NCBI RefSeq assembly: GCF_013415305.1
Contig: NZ_JACBXU010000004.1
Coordinates: 1 to 64,000, forward strand
Length of the DNA: 64,000 nt
Direction of reading: 5' to 3'
Source of the DNA: Pantoea sp. WMus005
GTDB lineage: Bacteria; Pseudomonadota; Gammaproteobacteria; Enterobacterales; Enterobacteriaceae
The position numbers and the translations under genes are program-made. How positions within the stretch are numbered: the first letter of the stretch is position 1; each line of letters starts with the position of its first letter. The notes under the pieces were generated by a model that did no database searches, was not told where the DNA came from, and saw only the letters and a program-made list of their open reading frames with translations. This document shows positions 38,679-49,912 of the stretch, in pieces.

Positions 38679-39326
38679 GTGGCGACAGAGAAATTCACGC
38701 TCTTATTGATCGACGACCATCCCATGCTGCGTAACGGGTTAAAGCAGCTGATTGCGCTGGATGAACGACTGCAGGTGGTTGCCGAAGCGGGTAATGGCAT
38801 CGATGGACTGGCGCTGGCACAGCAGCATGATCCCGACCTGATCCTGCTTGATCTTAATATGCCGGGTCTGAACGGACTGGATACCCTGACCCAGCTGCGT
38901 GAAATTGCTCTCTCTGGCCGGGTGGTGGTATTCAGCGTTTCAGATAATGAAGAGGATGTGGTCTGCGCGCTGAAGCGCGGCGCGGATGGCTATCTGCTGA
39001 AGGATATGGAACCGGAAGCCTTGCTAAAAGCGCTGCATCAGGCTGCTGCCGGGCAAATCGTGCTGAGCGAAGCGCTGACTCCGATTCTGGTTGCCCGATT
39101 ACGCGAAGCGCAGCCTGCTCAGATGCGCGATATCAATCAGCTGACCCGCCGTGAACGCGACATCCTGCAACTGATCAGCGACGGGATGACCAACAAAGCG
39201 ATTGCCCGCAAACTGGACATCAGTGAAAGCACAGTCAAGGTCCACGTCAAATATCTGCTGAAAAAGATGAACCTTAAATCCCGGCTTGAAGCCGCCGTCT
39301 GGGCGCTGCAGAACGGGCTGCACTAA
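38679..39326 (+). CDS. narL: Nitrate/nitrite response regulator NarL
   Basis: The 215-aa response regulator has an REC domain with Asp12/Asp13, phosphoacceptor Asp58 ([10 protein letters not shown]) and Lys108 (YLLKDMEP), and a LuxR-type HTH ([29 protein letters not shown]). Overall it follows E. coli NarL (216 aa), with NarL-like segment [24 protein letters not shown]. The start is GTG 38679, with AGGAG five bases upstream; an ATG at 38658 has no ribosome site. It is divergent from narK, and narX, which sits between them in E. coli, is missing. Confidence 0.93.
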   Translation: MATEKFTLLLIDDHPMLRNGLKQLIALDERLQVVAEAGNGIDGLALAQQHDPDLILLDLNMPGLNGLDTLTQLREIALSGRVVVFSVSDNEEDVVCALKRGADGYLLKDMEPEALLKALHQAAAGQIVLSEALTPILVARLREAQPAQMRDINQLTRRERDILQLISDGMTNKAIARKLDISESTVKVHVKYLLKKMNLKSRLEAAVWALQNGLH

Positions 39327-39616
39327 CCCGCCCCCATCCTGATGCGGTGCATTGCCGCCCTGCCCGCCGTAAACTGTCGCAGAAATCGCGAGCCACCTCG
39401 CAGCCCCGGGTCAGAGTCCTGAAAAAAGGCTCTTTTATGTCGCCAGCCGCCGCCACATTTGCCAGGATGCCCTTCAGGTTACACCCGGTCAGGATCAGGG
39501 CGATGTATCAGGCTGGCATATGCCCTGCCCTATTCGTTATCATCTGACTATCCTGCACGCCTGGAATCCCTTTCGGTTTCATGGGCGTTGACCCCCAGAA
39601 ATTTACCGCATTAAAG
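39327..39616. other. Gap between narL and mutS, no gene recognised
   Basis: No convincing ORF is found here. A weak narL terminator candidate GAGTCCT / AGGCTC followed by TTTT lies at 39414-39436. The sequence up to the mutS start has no clear -35/-10 pair. Confidence 0.5.
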
Positions 39617-42193
39617 ATGAGTCAAAACCTTATGCAAGAGCCAACTGAAAAGGACTTTCCTTCTCACACGCCCATGATGCAGCAGTACCTTCGCCTCAAG
39701 GCAGAGCATCCTGACATTCTGCTGTTTTACCGTATGGGTGACTTCTACGAGCTGTTTTATGACGATGCGAAGCGCGCCTCACAGCTGCTGGAGATTTCAC
39801 TCACCAAACGCGGTGCGTCAGCGGGCGAACCGATTCCGATGGCCGGGGTACCCTATCATGCGGTGGAAGGCTATCTGGCTAAACTGGTTCAACTGGGCGA
39901 GTCCGTAGCCATTTGCGAGCAGATAGGCGATCCGGCGCTGAGCAAAGGCCCGGTTGAGCGTAAAGTGGTTCGTATCGTCACGCCAGGCACCATCAGTGAT
40001 GAGGCGCTGCTACAGGAGCGGCACGACAATCTGCTGGCAGCGATTGTGCAAAGCCCGCGCGGTTTTGGTTACGCCACGCTGGATATCAGCTCCGGCCGTT
40101 TTCGCCTGAGCGAACCTGCCGATGCAGAAACCATGGCGGCAGAGCTGCAGCGCACCAATCCGGCTGAGCTGCTCTATCCCGAAGATTTTCAGGCTATGTC
40201 GTTGATCGATCAGCGACGTGGCCTGCGCCGGCGCCCGCTGTGGGAGTTTGAGATTGACACCGCGCGCCAGCAGCTGAACCTGCAGTTTGGCACCCGTGAC
40301 CTCAATGGCTTCGGCGTGGAGAGCGCACACCTCGGACTGAGTGCGGCGGGCTGCCTGCTGCAATATGTCAAAGATACTCAGCGCACCACGCTGCCGCACA
40401 TCCGCTCGCTGAGCATGGAGCGGCAACAGGACAGCATCATCATGGATGCCGCCACCCGCCGTAATCTGGAGATTACCCAGAACCTGGCCGGTGGCACCGA
40501 CAACACCTTAGCGGCCGTGCTGGATAAAACCGTCACGCCGATGGGCAGCCGGATGCTGAAGCGCTGGCTGCATATGCCGCTGCGCGATGCGCGCATCATT
40601 AACCAGCGTCAGGAATCGATTGCTGAGCTGCAAAATCTCAGCGACGTGCTACAGCCAGTGCTGCGTCAGGTCGGCGATCTTGAGCGAATCCTGGCCCGCC
40701 TGGCGCTGCGTACAGCACGTCCGCGCGATCTGGCCCGCATGCGTCATGCATTTCAGCAACTGCCAGAACTGAACCAGTTGCTGGCCGATGTCGAAGCACC
40801 GCAGCTGCAGAAACTGCGCACACAGATGGGCGAGTTCACCGCGTTACGTGAGCTGCTGGAGCAGGCGGTAATTGAGTCACCACCGGTGCTGATCCGTGAT
40901 GGCGGAGTGATCGCGCCCGGTTATAACGCAGAGCTGGATGAGTGGCGCGCGCTGGCCGATGGCGCAACCGACTATCTCGATCGGCTGGAGATTCGCGAAC
41001 GCGAGAAGCTGGGACTGGATACCCTTAAGGTTGGTTTTAACGGTGTGCATGGCTATTACATCCAGGTCAGCCGTGGGCAGAGTCATCAGGTTCCGATGCA
41101 CTATGTCCGTCGTCAGACCCTGAAAAACGCTGAGCGCTATATCATCCCGGAACTGAAAGAGTACGAAGACAAAGTCCTCACCTCTAAGGGCAAAGCGCTG
41201 TCGCTGGAGAAAAGCCTGTATGAGGCGCTGTTCGATCAGCTGCTGCCGCATCTTGAAGCGTTGCAGCTCAGTGCCGCCGCGCTGGCAGAGCTGGATGTGT
41301 TAAGCAACCTGGCGGAACGCGCCTGGTCACTTAACTATTGTCGCCCGGTGTTGCAGGATAAAGCCGGGATTAAAATCAGCGGCGGTCGCCATCCGGTGGT
41401 TGAACAGGTCCTGAAAGAGCCGTTTATTGCCAACCCGCTGTCCCTGGCACCCCAGCGCCGAATGCTGATCATTACTGGCCCTAATATGGGCGGTAAGAGT
41501 ACCTATATGCGGCAGGCCGCGCTGATTGCGCTGATGGCATGGATTGGCAGTTTTGTTCCAGCCGATGAGACACTGATTGGCCCGCTGGATCGCATCTTTA
41601 CCCGCGTCGGTGCCGCTGATGACCTCGCCTCCGGGCGCTCAACCTTTATGGTTGAGATGACCGAAACCGCCAACATCCTGCACAACGCCACTGAAAACAG
41701 CCTGGTGTTGATGGATGAGATTGGACGCGGAACCTCCACCTATGACGGTTTGTCGCTGGCCTGGGCCTGCGCCGAAAACCTGGCGAACCGCATCAAAGCG
41801 ATGACGCTGTTTGCCACCCATTACTTCGAGCTGACCACCCTGCCGGAAAAAATGGAAGGCGTGGTCAACGTCCATCTGGATGCCGTTGAGCACGGTGACA
41901 CCATCGCCTTTATGCACAGCGTGCAGGAAGGAGCCGCGAGTAAGAGTTATGGTCTGGCGGTAGCCGCACTGGCTGGCGTGCCCAAAGAGGTGATTAAGCG
42001 GGCGCGCAACAAGCTGAAGGAACTGGAGAACGTTTCAAATCACTCCGCGTCATCGACGGTCGATGGTTCTCAGCTGCCGCTGCTGGTCGAAGAGACCTCG
42101 CCTGCCGTAGAGGCACTTGAGGCCCTGGATCCGGATACACTGACACCGCGTCAGGCGCTCGACTGGATTTATCGTCTTAAATCGCTGGTCTGA
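39617..42193 (+). CDS. mutS: DNA mismatch repair protein MutS
   Basis: Recognises mismatches and starts methyl-directed repair. About 858 aa, with N-terminal mismatch-binding [11 protein letters not shown] (the Phe-x-Glu that stacks on the mismatch), the connector, lever and clamp domains, and the ATPase with Walker [22 protein letters not shown] and [10 protein letters not shown]. The exact start is unsure: ATG 39617 or ATG 39632 (853 aa, the E. coli length) are equally plausible. An ATG at 39581 would add a non-conserved extension. Confidence 0.93.
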   Translation: MSQNLMQEPTEKDFPSHTPMMQQYLRLKAEHPDILLFYRMGDFYELFYDDAKRASQLLEISLTKRGASAGEPIPMAGVPYHAVEGYLAKLVQLGESVAICEQIGDPALSKGPVERKVVRIVTPGTISDEALLQERHDNLLAAIVQSPRGFGYATLDISSGRFRLSEPADAETMAAELQRTNPAELLYPEDFQAMSLIDQRRGLRRRPLWEFEIDTARQQLNLQFGTRDLNGFGVESAHLGLSAAGCLLQYVKDTQRTTLPHIRSLSMERQQDSIIMDAATRRNLEITQNLAGGTDNTLAAVLDKTVTPMGSRMLKRWLHMPLRDARIINQRQESIAELQNLSDVLQPVLRQVGDLERILARLALRTARPRDLARMRHAFQQLPELNQLLADVEAPQLQKLRTQMGEFTALRELLEQAVIESPPVLIRDGGVIAPGYNAELDEWRALADGATDYLDRLEIREREKLGLDTLKVGFNGVHGYYIQVSRGQSHQVPMHYVRRQTLKNAERYIIPELKEYEDKVLTSKGKALSLEKSLYEALFDQLLPHLEALQLSAAALAELDVLSNLAERAWSLNYCRPVLQDKAGIKISGGRHPVVEQVLKEPFIANPLSLAPQRRMLIITGPNMGGKSTYMRQAALIALMAWIGSFVPADETLIGPLDRIFTRVGAADDLASGRSTFMVEMTETANILHNATENSLVLMDEIGRGTSTYDGLSLAWACAENLANRIKAMTLFATHYFELTTLPEKMEGVVNVHLDAVEHGDTIAFMHSVQEGAASKSYGLAVAALAGVPKEVIKRARNKLKELENVSNHSASSTVDGSQLPLLVEETSPAVEALEALDPDTLTPRQALDWIYRLKSLV

Positions 42194-42202
42194 TAATACG
42201 CT

Positions 42203-42227
42203 GCACCGCTTAATGCGCGGTGCTTTT
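42203..42227 (+). terminator. mutS terminator
   Basis: GCACCGC / GCGGTGC stem with a short loop, then four T, 10 bases after the mutS stop. A second terminator follows at 42258. Confidence 0.75.
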
Positions 42228-42257
42228 GTTTACCCGCAATCACTTTTCTGCAGACAT

Positions 42258-42289
42258 AAAAAAAGCGATGGTTTTCACCATCGCTTTTT
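42258..42289. terminator. Bidirectional terminator between mutS and rpoS
   Basis: GCGATGGT / ACCATCGC stem with a four-base loop, seven A on the left and five T on the right. It serves rpoS on the minus strand and backs up mutS on the plus strand. Confidence 0.9.
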
Positions 42290-42319
42290 GCATTCGTACT
42301 CAGATAATCTTATAAACGA

Positions 42320-43312
42320 TTATTCACGAAAAAGTGCTTCAATGCTCAGGCCCTGCGCCTGCAGGATTTCACGCAGACGGCGCAAACCTTCAACCTGGAT
42401 CTGGCGTACACGCTCACGGGTTAAGCCGATTTCACGACCTACATCCTCAAGCGTTGCCGCTTCATAGCCCAACAGGCCGAAACGACGTGCCAGCACTTCA
42501 CGCTGCTTGGCGTTCAGTTCGAACAGCCATTTGACGATGCTTTGTTTCATATCATCGTCCTGCGTGGTGTCTTCCGGGCCGTTGTCTTTCTCATCGGCCA
42601 GAATGTCCAGCAGCGCTTTTTCAGAATCACCGCCTAATGGCGTATCAACCGAGGTAATGCGTTCGTTAAGACGTAACATGCGGCTTACGTCATCAACCGG
42701 TTTATCCAGCTGTTCGGCGATCTCTTCTGCACTCGGCTCGTGGTCGAGTTTATGAGAAAGTTCACGCGCAGTACGCAGATAAACATTCAGTTCTTTCACA
42801 ATGTGAATTGGCAGACGAATGGTACGGGTTTGATTCATGATCGCCCGTTCAATAGTCTGACGAATCCACCAGGTGGCGTACGTTGAGAAACGGAACCCGC
42901 GCTCCGGGTCAAATTTCTCTACGGCGCGAATCAGGCCGAGGTTACCTTCTTCAATCAGGTCCAGCAGAGCTAAACCACGATTGCTGTAACGACGGGCGAT
43001 TTTTACCACCAGGCGTAAGTTACTTTCGATCATGCGGCGACGGGAAGGGATATCACCCCGCAATGCACGGCGAGCGAAGAAAACTTCTTCCTCTGCCGTT
43101 AACAACGGAGAATAGCCAATCTCCCCGAGATAGAGCTGCGTCGCATCTAATACACGCTGCGTCGCACCCTGTGATAGCAACTCTTCTTCCGCTACGTCGC
43201 TATCACTGGCTTCGTTTTCAACGAGTGCCTTCTCGTCAAAAATTTCAGCTCCGTTCTCATCGAATTCCGCGTTCTCATGTAACTCGTTTACTTTCAGCGT
43301 ATTCTGGCTCAT
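42320..43312 (-). CDS. rpoS: RNA polymerase sigma factor RpoS
   Basis: Master sigma factor of stationary phase and general stress. The 330-aa protein has region 1.2 ([21 protein letters not shown]), region 2 ([55 protein letters not shown]-type core seen from 97 on) and region 4 ([21 protein letters not shown]). It starts [15 protein letters not shown] with GTAGGAGCC upstream, the leader sequence that in E. coli is held in a hairpin until DsrA, RprA or ArcZ opens it. The main rpoS promoter in E. coli lies within nlpD. Confidence 0.98.
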   Translation of the reverse strand: MSQNTLKVNELHENAEFDENGAEIFDEKALVENEASDSDVAEEELLSQGATQRVLDATQLYLGEIGYSPLLTAEEEVFFARRALRGDIPSRRRMIESNLRLVVKIARRYSNRGLALLDLIEEGNLGLIRAVEKFDPERGFRFSTYATWWIRQTIERAIMNQTRTIRLPIHIVKELNVYLRTARELSHKLDHEPSAEEIAEQLDKPVDDVSRMLRLNERITSVDTPLGGDSEKALLDILADEKDNGPEDTTQDDDMKQSIVKWLFELNAKQREVLARRFGLLGYEAATLEDVGREIGLTRERVRQIQVEGLRRLREILQAQGLSIEALFRE

Positions 43313-43369
43313 AAGCGGCTCCTACCCGTGATTCCAGGGCAGAACATACATCTGTTTTGTTCTGCCGGA

Positions 43370-44470
43370 TTATCGCTGCGGTAAATAACGCAACGGGTTT
43401 ACGGATTTCCCCTTGTAACGAATTTCAAAGTGTAATCTGACTGAACTGGTTCCGGTGCTACCCATGGTAGCGATCTTTTGCCCCGCCTTAACTTCCTGTT
43501 GTTCCCGAACCAGCATTGTATCGTTGTGGGCGTAGGCGCTCAGGTAATCATCGTTGTGTTTAATGATGATTAAATTACCGTAACCCCGGAGTGCGTTACC
43601 TGCGTAAACCACTCGTCCTGAAGCAGTGGCCACAACAGATTGTCCGCGCGTCCCGGCGATATCGATGCCTTTGTTGCCACCTTCGGCGGCAGAGAAGTTA
43701 TCGATAATCTTCCCGTCAGTCGGCCAGCGCCAGCTTCCGACCGGCGTTGAACTGTTGGTTGTACTGCTAACCGTTGGGGGTGCGGTAACCACTGGAGCTG
43801 TTGTCGTTGCAACATTTGCTCCTTTCGAAGGCAACAATTTGCTGCCACCCGAATTACCCGAATCATCAGAATACGTAATAACAGGTTGCTGTGCAACAAC
43901 AGGCGCTTTAATTTGCGGTGCCGCCGGAACCCCGCCCTGCGTTGCATCAGCAACGGTAATGGGATTGCCGCCAGTAATCGGCTGACCCGACCCATTGCCA
44001 ATCTGTAAAGTCTGGCCGACATTCAGGCCATATGGCGCAGGAACATTGTTGCGCTGGGCTAAATCACGGAAATCGTTGCCGGTAATCCAGGCGATGTAAA
44101 ATAATGTGTCGCCTCGCTTAACGGTATAAGTTTCACCGGAGTAGCTACCCTTAGGAATGTTCTGATAACTGCGATTGTAAACAATCCGGCCATTCTGCGT
44201 CTCAACATTACTGTTGGTACTAATCATTCCACCAGTAGCGGGGACAGATGCTGAATTTTTGCTTAACATTTGTCCCTGGGCTGGTGTGGCAGGAACGCCG
44301 CCTGAAACCGTGTCTGCTCCAGACTGGTTTGTGTTCATGCCGCCATTATCGCCAACGCGACTGATGGGGGCCTGTGAATTGTCGCTGGAGCTGCAGCCTG
44401 CCAGCCAAAAACCTACCAGTGAAAGCGCCGCCAGACGGCGTAACTGAAAAAGTGTGCTTCCCGTGCTCAT
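43370..44470 (-). CDS. nlpD: Amidase activator lipoprotein NlpD
   Basis: Outer membrane lipoprotein that activates the amidase AmiC for daughter-cell separation. The 366-aa protein has lipobox LAGC (Cys26), a LysM domain ([28 protein letters not shown]) and a C-terminal M23-like domain ([42 protein letters not shown]). The usual zinc-binding His of M23 is replaced in NKGIDI, so it is a non-catalytic activator, as in E. coli. ATG 44470 after GGGGGAT gives the family start MSTGSTLF. It sits directly upstream of rpoS. Confidence 0.95.
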   Translation of the reverse strand: MSTGSTLFQLRRLAALSLVGFWLAGCSSSDNSQAPISRVGDNGGMNTNQSGADTVSGGVPATPAQGQMLSKNSASVPATGGMISTNSNVETQNGRIVYNRSYQNIPKGSYSGETYTVKRGDTLFYIAWITGNDFRDLAQRNNVPAPYGLNVGQTLQIGNGSGQPITGGNPITVADATQGGVPAAPQIKAPVVAQQPVITYSDDSGNSGGSKLLPSKGANVATTTAPVVTAPPTVSSTTNSSTPVGSWRWPTDGKIIDNFSAAEGGNKGIDIAGTRGQSVVATASGRVVYAGNALRGYGNLIIIKHNDDYLSAYAHNDTMLVREQQEVKAGQKIATMGSTGTSSVRLHFEIRYKGKSVNPLRYLPQR

Positions 44471-44632
44471 TAATCCCCCGTGATGGCAACTCTGATCTAT
44501 CTGTTTCACTGTATCTGCCAGCAGGATACTCTGCGCGGCGCGATAAAATCTGCGTTTTCGTTGTATAAACCGGATAGTAACAACATCAGGTACGTGGTGC
44601 CATGAAACAGTTGTGAAGAAATACGAAGAGGG

Positions 44633-45259
44633 TCAGGCCAGATCGCCCTGCACCAGTGGGACAAAACGTACTGGTTCGATGATCTCTTCTGTGACCTCTT
44701 CGCCCTGACGACGCAGGCGCTTCAGTACCTGCTGATCTTCGCCAACCGGCAGCACCATGATGCCGCCTTCTGCCAGTTGTGCTATCAGCGCAATCGGAAT
44801 TTCCGGTGGTGCGGCAGTGACGATAATGGCGTCGAACGGGCCACGTGAAGGCCAGCCCTGCCAGCCATCGCCATGACGGGTCGAGACATTATGCAGATCC
44901 AGCTGTTTCAGGCGACGCTTAGCTTGCCACTGCAGCCCTTTGATGCGTTCCACTGAATAGACATGGTCCACCAGATAGGCAAGAATCGCCGTCTGATAAC
45001 CTGAACCCGTCCCAATCTCAAGTACGCGAGAATGCGGATTAAGTTCCAGCAGCGCGGTCATCCGCGCGACCATATAAGGCTGAGATATCGTCTGGCCAGA
45101 GCCGATAGGCAGGGCAACATTGTCCCAGGCTTTATGCTCGAACGCCTCGTCAATAAAACGTTCGCGCGGGACCTCGCTAATGGCTTTCAGCAGGTTTTCA
45201 TCATCAATGCCCTGCTGACACAGTTGTGACAGCAGTGTCTCAATACGCCGATTCACCAT
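44633..45259 (-). CDS. pcm: Protein-L-isoaspartate O-methyltransferase
   Basis: Repairs isoaspartyl residues in ageing proteins using SAM. The 208-aa protein equals E. coli Pcm, with motif [14 protein letters not shown] and the substrate segment [15 protein letters not shown]. Its start overlaps the surE stop by seven bases. It lies upstream of nlpD with a 162-base gap. Confidence 0.96.
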   Translation of the reverse strand: MVNRRIETLLSQLCQQGIDDENLLKAISEVPRERFIDEAFEHKAWDNVALPIGSGQTISQPYMVARMTALLELNPHSRVLEIGTGSGYQTAILAYLVDHVYSVERIKGLQWQAKRRLKQLDLHNVSTRHGDGWQGWPSRGPFDAIIVTAAPPEIPIALIAQLAEGGIMVLPVGEDQQVLKRLRRQGEEVTEEIIEPVRFVPLVQGDLA

Positions 45260-46014
45260 GCCAGGTTTACCTCAGCTTTTGCCAGCCAGTCACTGAGCAC
45301 GTCCTGCGCGCTGTGCGCCGTTAAGTCGACATGCAGCGCGGTGACCGAGACGTAGCCCTGATCCACGGCAGCAAAATCCGTATCCGGACCCGCATCGAGC
45401 TTTTCGCCTGGTGGTCCAATCCAGTAGAGGGTATTGCCGCGCGGATCCTGCTGCGCAATCACCTGATCCGCTGGATGGCGGCTGCCACAGCGCGTCACGC
45501 GGATACCTTTTAGTTCGGACAACGGCAGATCAGGGACATTGATGTTGAGAATGCGGCCGGTACGCAGCGGTTCATGCGTCAGCGCCCTGAGGAGTGCGCA
45601 GGTCACCGCCGCTGCGGTGTCGTAATGCTGATGGCCATTGAGCGACACCGCGATTGCCGGTAAGCCAAGATGTCGTCCCTCCATTGCTGCCGCCACTGTG
45701 CCGGAATAGATCACATCGTCGCCCAGATTGGGGCCAGCATTGATGCCTGATACCACAATGTCGGGACGCGGCTGCATCAGCGCATTCACCCCCAGATAGA
45801 CGCAGTCGGTCGGCGTCCCCATCTGAACCGCGATATCACCGTTTTCATGGGTGAACGTACGCAGAGGTGTTTCCAGCGTTAATGAGTTTGAGGCACCGCT
45901 TCGGTTACGATCGGGGGCAACAACCTGTACGTCAGCAATCTGCCGCAGGGCTTTCGCCAGAGTCTGAATACCTGGCGCATGAATGCCGTCATCGTTGCTG
46001 AGCAATATCCGCAT
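45253..46014 (-). CDS. surE: 5'/3'-nucleotidase SurE
   Basis: Stationary-phase survival phosphatase acting on nucleoside monophosphates and short polyphosphates. The 253-aa protein shows the metal ligands Asp8 and Asp9 (SNDDG), Ser39 (RNRSGAS) and Asn92 (GINAGPN). It is followed by pcm with a seven-base overlap. Confidence 0.96.
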   Translation of the reverse strand: MRILLSNDDGIHAPGIQTLAKALRQIADVQVVAPDRNRSGASNSLTLETPLRTFTHENGDIAVQMGTPTDCVYLGVNALMQPRPDIVVSGINAGPNLGDDVIYSGTVAAAMEGRHLGLPAIAVSLNGHQHYDTAAAVTCALLRALTHEPLRTGRILNINVPDLPLSELKGIRVTRCGSRHPADQVIAQQDPRGNTLYWIGPPGEKLDAGPDTDFAAVDQGYVSVTALHVDLTAHSAQDVLSDWLAKAEVNLAW

Positions 46015-46205
46015 TTCGTTCTGACCTTTTTTTATTCGACTGGTCGCCGTGACTGAACCTGTTTTAACGGCATGGCAACAGGTGAGAAATGGACAGCGAT
46101 TTTTGCATTCTAGCGAGGCGCGCCAGGAAGTGGTAGGCGTAAATCACACGACAGTGGGGGTTTGCCGCAACATTACCCACACAGCGGGTCAGGTTGCGGC
46201 GAAGA
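46015..46205. other. 191-base gap between truD and surE
   Basis: In E. coli truD and surE overlap. Here they are separated by a stretch with no ORF I trust; a TAGAAT in the minus strand could be a -10 for surE but no -35 fits well. Confidence 0.4.
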
Positions 46206-47246
46206 TTACTCATCAATCTGATCGGGCGAGTCTGCGGGGGTCAGTAGCTCACGAACCACGCTGGTCGCAAAGCTGCCTGCGGGCAGCCAGAATGACAGCG
46301 ACAGCGTGACGTCATCCCACCAGCTCCACTGCATATCGCGCGGCACCATCAGCATGGCGCGACGGGCTGCATCAACCTTTTCACGTTCAATCAGTCCCAG
46401 CAGCAGCGTGTCATTCGCCAGCGCCTGCTGTTCGAAGGCAAGCGCGTCAGCCTGCGGGCCCGGCTCACCACGTCCGGGTAGCGGCGCGGTAATGCGCAGC
46501 TCATGCTGATCAACCCGGCGCTGTGACTCTTCAAGTTCATCAGGTTGAGCGATAAACCAGCTGCCGCGTCCGGTCAGCTGTAAAGCATCGCCGTTAAGCA
46601 CCTGAGTCAGGCCGCCCTGCTGTTGCAGACGCGCACTGGTCACCTGATTAAACAGCGCACTGCGCGCGGCAGAGAGCATCAGGCTGCGCTTGTTGCGGTC
46701 ACGAACAATGATTTCATTGCGCGCCCATTTTTCCGCCATCACCAGGTTGTTGCCACCGCGACCAAAGCGCTGTTCACCAAAATAGTTGGGTACGCCCGCA
46801 TCGCGAATCTGCGCCAGTCGCGTTTCGACTGCATTACGGTCACTAATCTGGCGGATGACCAGACGGAACGCATTCCCTGCCAGCGCGCCGATGCGCAGCT
46901 TGCGTTTGTGGCGCACCGCCTGAAGGATCTCGATCCCTTCCAGCGCAAAACCGCGCAGGTCGGGCATTGCATTACCCGGCAGACGAAAACAGAGCGTCTG
47001 TTCTGTCACCGCATGGCGATCTTTCATCCCGGCATAGCTCATGTCGCGCTGATGAATACCGAGATACTTAGCCAGTGCCTCCGCTACAAAGCGGGTATTG
47101 GCCCCGACTTTGCGGATGCGCACCAGTAAGTGCTCACCTTCACCATCCGCGCTATAACCGAGATCTTCAATCACCACGAAATCTTCCGGATTGGCTTTGA
47201 TCACGCCAGAAGCCCTGGGTGTGCCGTGCAGGTAATTCAGAATCAT
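46206..47246 (-). CDS. truD: tRNA pseudouridine synthase D
   Basis: Makes pseudouridine 13 in tRNA-Glu. The 346-aa protein has the catalytic Asp in GMKDRHAVT (Asp76 here; Asp80 in E. coli) and the TruD-specific [14 protein letters not shown] motif. It overlaps ispF by four bases (ATGA), as in E. coli, where the order is ispD-ispF-truD. Confidence 0.95.
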   Translation of the reverse strand: MILNYLHGTPRASGVIKANPEDFVVIEDLGYSADGEGEHLLVRIRKVGANTRFVAEALAKYLGIHQRDMSYAGMKDRHAVTEQTLCFRLPGNAMPDLRGFALEGIEILQAVRHKRKLRIGALAGNAFRLVIRQISDRNAVETRLAQIRDAGVPNYFGEQRFGRGGNNLVMAEKWARNEIIVRDRNKRSLMLSAARSALFNQVTSARLQQQGGLTQVLNGDALQLTGRGSWFIAQPDELEESQRRVDQHELRITAPLPGRGEPGPQADALAFEQQALANDTLLLGLIEREKVDAARRAMLMVPRDMQWSWWDDVTLSLSFWLPAGSFATSVVRELLTPADSPDQIDE

Positions 47247-47725
47247 TGGCTGTCAGCTTTCAGGACTAACGCGACCGCTTCGCAGGCAATGCCTTCGCCG
47301 CGCCCGGTAAAGCCGAGTTTCTCGGTAGTAGTCGCTTTAACGTTGACCGCGTCCATATGGCAGCCCAGATCCTCTGCAATGTTAATGCGCATCTGCGGCA
47401 CGTGCGGCAGCATTTTCGGTGCCTGAGCAATAATCGTAACGTCGACATTACCGATGCGATAGCCTTTGGCTTCGATACGACGCCAGGCTTCACGCAGCAG
47501 GCCGCGGCTGTCGGCTCCTTTGAAGGCCGGATCGGTGTCGGGGAACAGCTTGCCGATATCCCCCATTGCCACTGCGCCCAGCAGCGCATCAGTCAGCGCA
47601 TGCAGCGCCACATCGCCATCCGAATGGGCGATAAAACCGTGTTCAAACGGGATCCGCACACCGCCAATCACTAACGGACCCTCTCCGCCAAAGGCGTGAA
47701 CGTCAAAACCGTGACCGATACGCAT
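47243..47725 (-). CDS. ispF: 2-C-methyl-D-erythritol 2,4-cyclodiphosphate synthase
   Basis: Fifth step of the MEP isoprenoid pathway. About 160 aa, starting [14 protein letters not shown], with zinc ligands Asp8, His10 and His42 and the [16 protein letters not shown] motif. ATG 47725 is the family start; an ATG one codon upstream is an equal alternative, since AGGAG serves both. The stop of ispD overlaps either start. Confidence 0.95.
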   Translation of the reverse strand: MRIGHGFDVHAFGGEGPLVIGGVRIPFEHGFIAHSDGDVALHALTDALLGAVAMGDIGKLFPDTDPAFKGADSRGLLREAWRRIEAKGYRIGNVDVTIIAQAPKMLPHVPQMRINIAEDLGCHMDAVNVKATTTEKLGFTGRGEGIACEAVALVLKADSQ

Positions 47726-48441
47726 CATGCGCTCTCCTTTAATTGAATCTGATTCAGATAAAAAGCCGCCAGCGCCAGATCCTCTGGCCGGGTGACTTTG
47801 ATGTTATCACTGCGTCCGCTGACCAGCAGCGGATGGTAACCGCAATACTCCAGCGCCGAGGCTTCATCGGTGATGGTTGCGCCTTCTGTCAGCGCCCGCG
47901 TCAGGCAGGCAGTAAGCAGCGCATGCGGGAAAAATTGCGGTGTTAAGGCGTGCCAGAGATCGTCGCGTTCCACGGTATGGGCCACTGCGTCTTTGCCTGG
48001 CTCGCCCCGTTTCATGGTGTCGCGCACTGGTGCAGCGAGAATTCCACCCACGTGGCTCTGTTCACGCACGTTAAGCAGTTTCTGGAGGTCGTCGGGATGC
48101 AGACAGGGACGCGCAGCGTCATGAACCAGCACCCAGGCGGAACCCTGTGCGGCCTGCAATCCGGCCAGCACCGATTCGGCGCGGGTCTCTCCGCCTGTGA
48201 CCCTGAGCACACGAGGATCGCGAGCCAGCGGCAGCGAAGCGAAATGCTGATCATCAGGGCTGAGGGCGACAATCACCTGTTTGATGGCGGGATGGGAAAA
48301 CAGACGAGCAATGCTGTGTTCCAGAAGGGTGTGCTGACCAATCGTCAGATACTGCTTCGGACAGGTTGATTGCATGCGGCTGCCGATCCCGGCAGCAGGC
48401 ACCACGGCAATCACATCCGCAAGGGAGGCCAGAGTGTTCAT
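47725..48441 (-). CDS. ispD: 2-C-methyl-D-erythritol 4-phosphate cytidylyltransferase
   Basis: Third step of the MEP pathway, forming CDP-ME. The 238-aa nucleotidyltransferase has the loop [17 protein letters not shown] and VHDAARPC. It lies 3 bases after ftsB, overlaps ispF, and is part of the ftsB-ispD-ispF-truD unit. Confidence 0.97.
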   Translation of the reverse strand: MNTLASLADVIAVVPAAGIGSRMQSTCPKQYLTIGQHTLLEHSIARLFSHPAIKQVIVALSPDDQHFASLPLARDPRVLRVTGGETRAESVLAGLQAAQGSAWVLVHDAARPCLHPDDLQKLLNVREQSHVGGILAAPVRDTMKRGEPGKDAVAHTVERDDLWHALTPQFFPHALLTACLTRALTEGATITDEASALEYCGYHPLLVSGRSDNIKVTRPEDLALAAFYLNQIQLKESA

Positions 48442-48444
48442 GTT

Positions 48445-48762
48445 TTATCGTTGTTGGTTGAGCGCTGCTTGTTGCGCGTTGCGTTTGCTCTGGTCAGGCA
48501 CCAGACGATAGAAAGTCTCACCGGGCTTAATCATGCCCAGTTCATTGCGTGCGCGCTCCTCGATCGCTTCCGAGCCGCCATTGAGATCGTCAATTTCGGC
48601 AAACAGCTGATCGTTTCGCGATTTAAGTTTGGCATTGTTTGCCTGTTGCACCGCGACATCATCATTGACGCGCGTATAGTCATGGATGCCATTTTTCCCC
48701 AGCCACAACGAATATTGTAGCCAGCCAAGCAGCACCAATAACAGTAACGTCAGTTTTCCCAT
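48445..48762 (-). CDS. ftsB: Cell division protein FtsB
   Basis: Small bitopic divisome protein of the FtsQLB complex. 105 aa from [20 protein letters not shown], a single membrane segment followed by a coiled-coil ([25 protein letters not shown]). The ATG at 48762 is preceded by GGGGGCGGG; a longer reading to 48816 is not conserved. Confidence 0.95.
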   Translation of the reverse strand: MGKLTLLLLVLLGWLQYSLWLGKNGIHDYTRVNDDVAVQQANNAKLKSRNDQLFAEIDDLNGGSEAIEERARNELGMIKPGETFYRLVPDQSKRNAQQAALNQQR

Positions 48763-48931
48763 CCCGCCCCCTAAAAACGGCCCAATCATCCCATAACTTT
48801 GCACAGGACTCCACACCAGCGGCGAAAATGGCGCGCTTTGCTGCGCGTCTGTGTAATCAGTACCGATTCTGACGGGAAAAGATTTGTAACCTGCCGATGC
48901 GTTTGCACATCAGCGCGGACGCCGTAATGGC

Positions 48932-49252
48932 TTACCAGCCGGAGAGAAAAGAGAACATTAACCAGAAGAGAGTCACCACCATAATGACCGTGGCGAGGGC
49001 GGCCCAGAGCCAGTGTCCGCTCAGCAGCGTACTCAGTGCGATGCCCGTAACCACGGCAACCGGCAGCAGCGCCAGAAAGAATGGCCAGGTATAGAGAAAG
49101 AAGAACAGGGTGTTAGAGCCGAACAGCAGGAAAGGAAGTGCCAGCGCACACCAGTAAGCGAGTAAGCCGATAACGCCGCCCGGCAGCAATGAGCGTGGCT
49201 CATCCTGGGGGGAGTCATCTTTACGAGCGAGCATGGGTGTGATGTTCTGCAT
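48932..49252 (-). CDS. ygbE: Inner membrane protein YgbE (DUF3561)
   Basis: A 106-aa protein with three or so membrane segments (LLAYWCALALPFLLFGSNTLFFFLYTWPF). The segment GSNTLFFFLYTWPFFLALLPVAVV is nearly the E. coli YgbE sequence. ATG 49252 has AGGA five bases upstream; the ATG two codons earlier would sit too close to it. No function is known. It lies between cysC and ftsB, as in E. coli. Confidence 0.9.
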   Translation of the reverse strand: MQNITPMLARKDDSPQDEPRSLLPGGVIGLLAYWCALALPFLLFGSNTLFFFLYTWPFFLALLPVAVVTGIALSTLLSGHWLWAALATVIMVVTLFWLMFSFLSGW

Positions 49253-49306
49253 AGGCATCCTGTTGTAGCGAGGGCGGCAAACCCGAAGCGATTTGCCGCT
49301 GTCTCT

Positions 49307-49912
49307 TCAGGATCTGATGATATCGCGGTCGCGCAGTACGTCTAACAATTGGGCGGCCAGTTTTGTAACCAATTGTTCTCCATCCAGCTGGATTTCCGGG
49401 CTTTCGGGTGCTTCATAGACGCTGTCGATACCGGTGAAATTACGCAGCTCACCAGCGCGTGCTTTGCGGTATAACCCTTTCGGGTCGCGCGCTTCGCACA
49501 CCGCTAACGGCGTATCGACAAACACTTCGATAAACTGCCCCGGCTCCAGCAGGTCACGCACCATCTGACGCTCGGCGCGATGCGGCGAAATAAAGGCCGT
49601 AAGCACCACAAGTCCGGCATCCACCATCAGTTTCGCCACTTCGCCGACCCGCCGGATGTTCTCCTTGCGGTCATCATCGCTGAAGCCGAGGTCACGACAA
49701 AGGCCGTGACGCACATTGTCACCATCCAGCAGATAGGTGCTGACACCGATGCGGTGCAGCGCCTGCTCCAGCGCACCTGCGACCGTCGATTTCCCCGAGC
49801 CCGAAAGCCCGGTGAACCACAGCACCACGCCCTGATGGCCGTGCTGCTGTTCGCGTGAGGCTCGTGTTACCGGATGGTCATGCCACACCACGTTATCATC
49901 GTGCTGAGCCAT
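49307..49912 (-). CDS. cysC: Adenylylsulfate kinase
   Basis: Phosphorylates APS to PAPS. The 201-aa protein has P-loop [18 protein letters not shown] and the [10 protein letters not shown] segment with the phosphorylated Ser. It shares one base with the cysN stop. Last gene of the cysG-D-N-C operon. Confidence 0.97.
   Translation of the reverse strand: MAQHDDNVVWHDHPVTRASREQQHGHQGVVLWFTGLSGSGKSTVAGALEQALHRIGVSTYLLDGDNVRHGLCRDLGFSDDDRKENIRRVGEVAKLMVDAGLVVLTAFISPHRAERQMVRDLLEPGQFIEVFVDTPLAVCEARDPKGLYRKARAGELRNFTGIDSVYEAPESPEIQLDGEQLVTKLAAQLLDVLRDRDIIRS

Noticed and set aside
39581-39616. MutS start at 39581
   Set aside because: No ribosome site and twelve residues not found in the family; 39617 or 39632 fit better.
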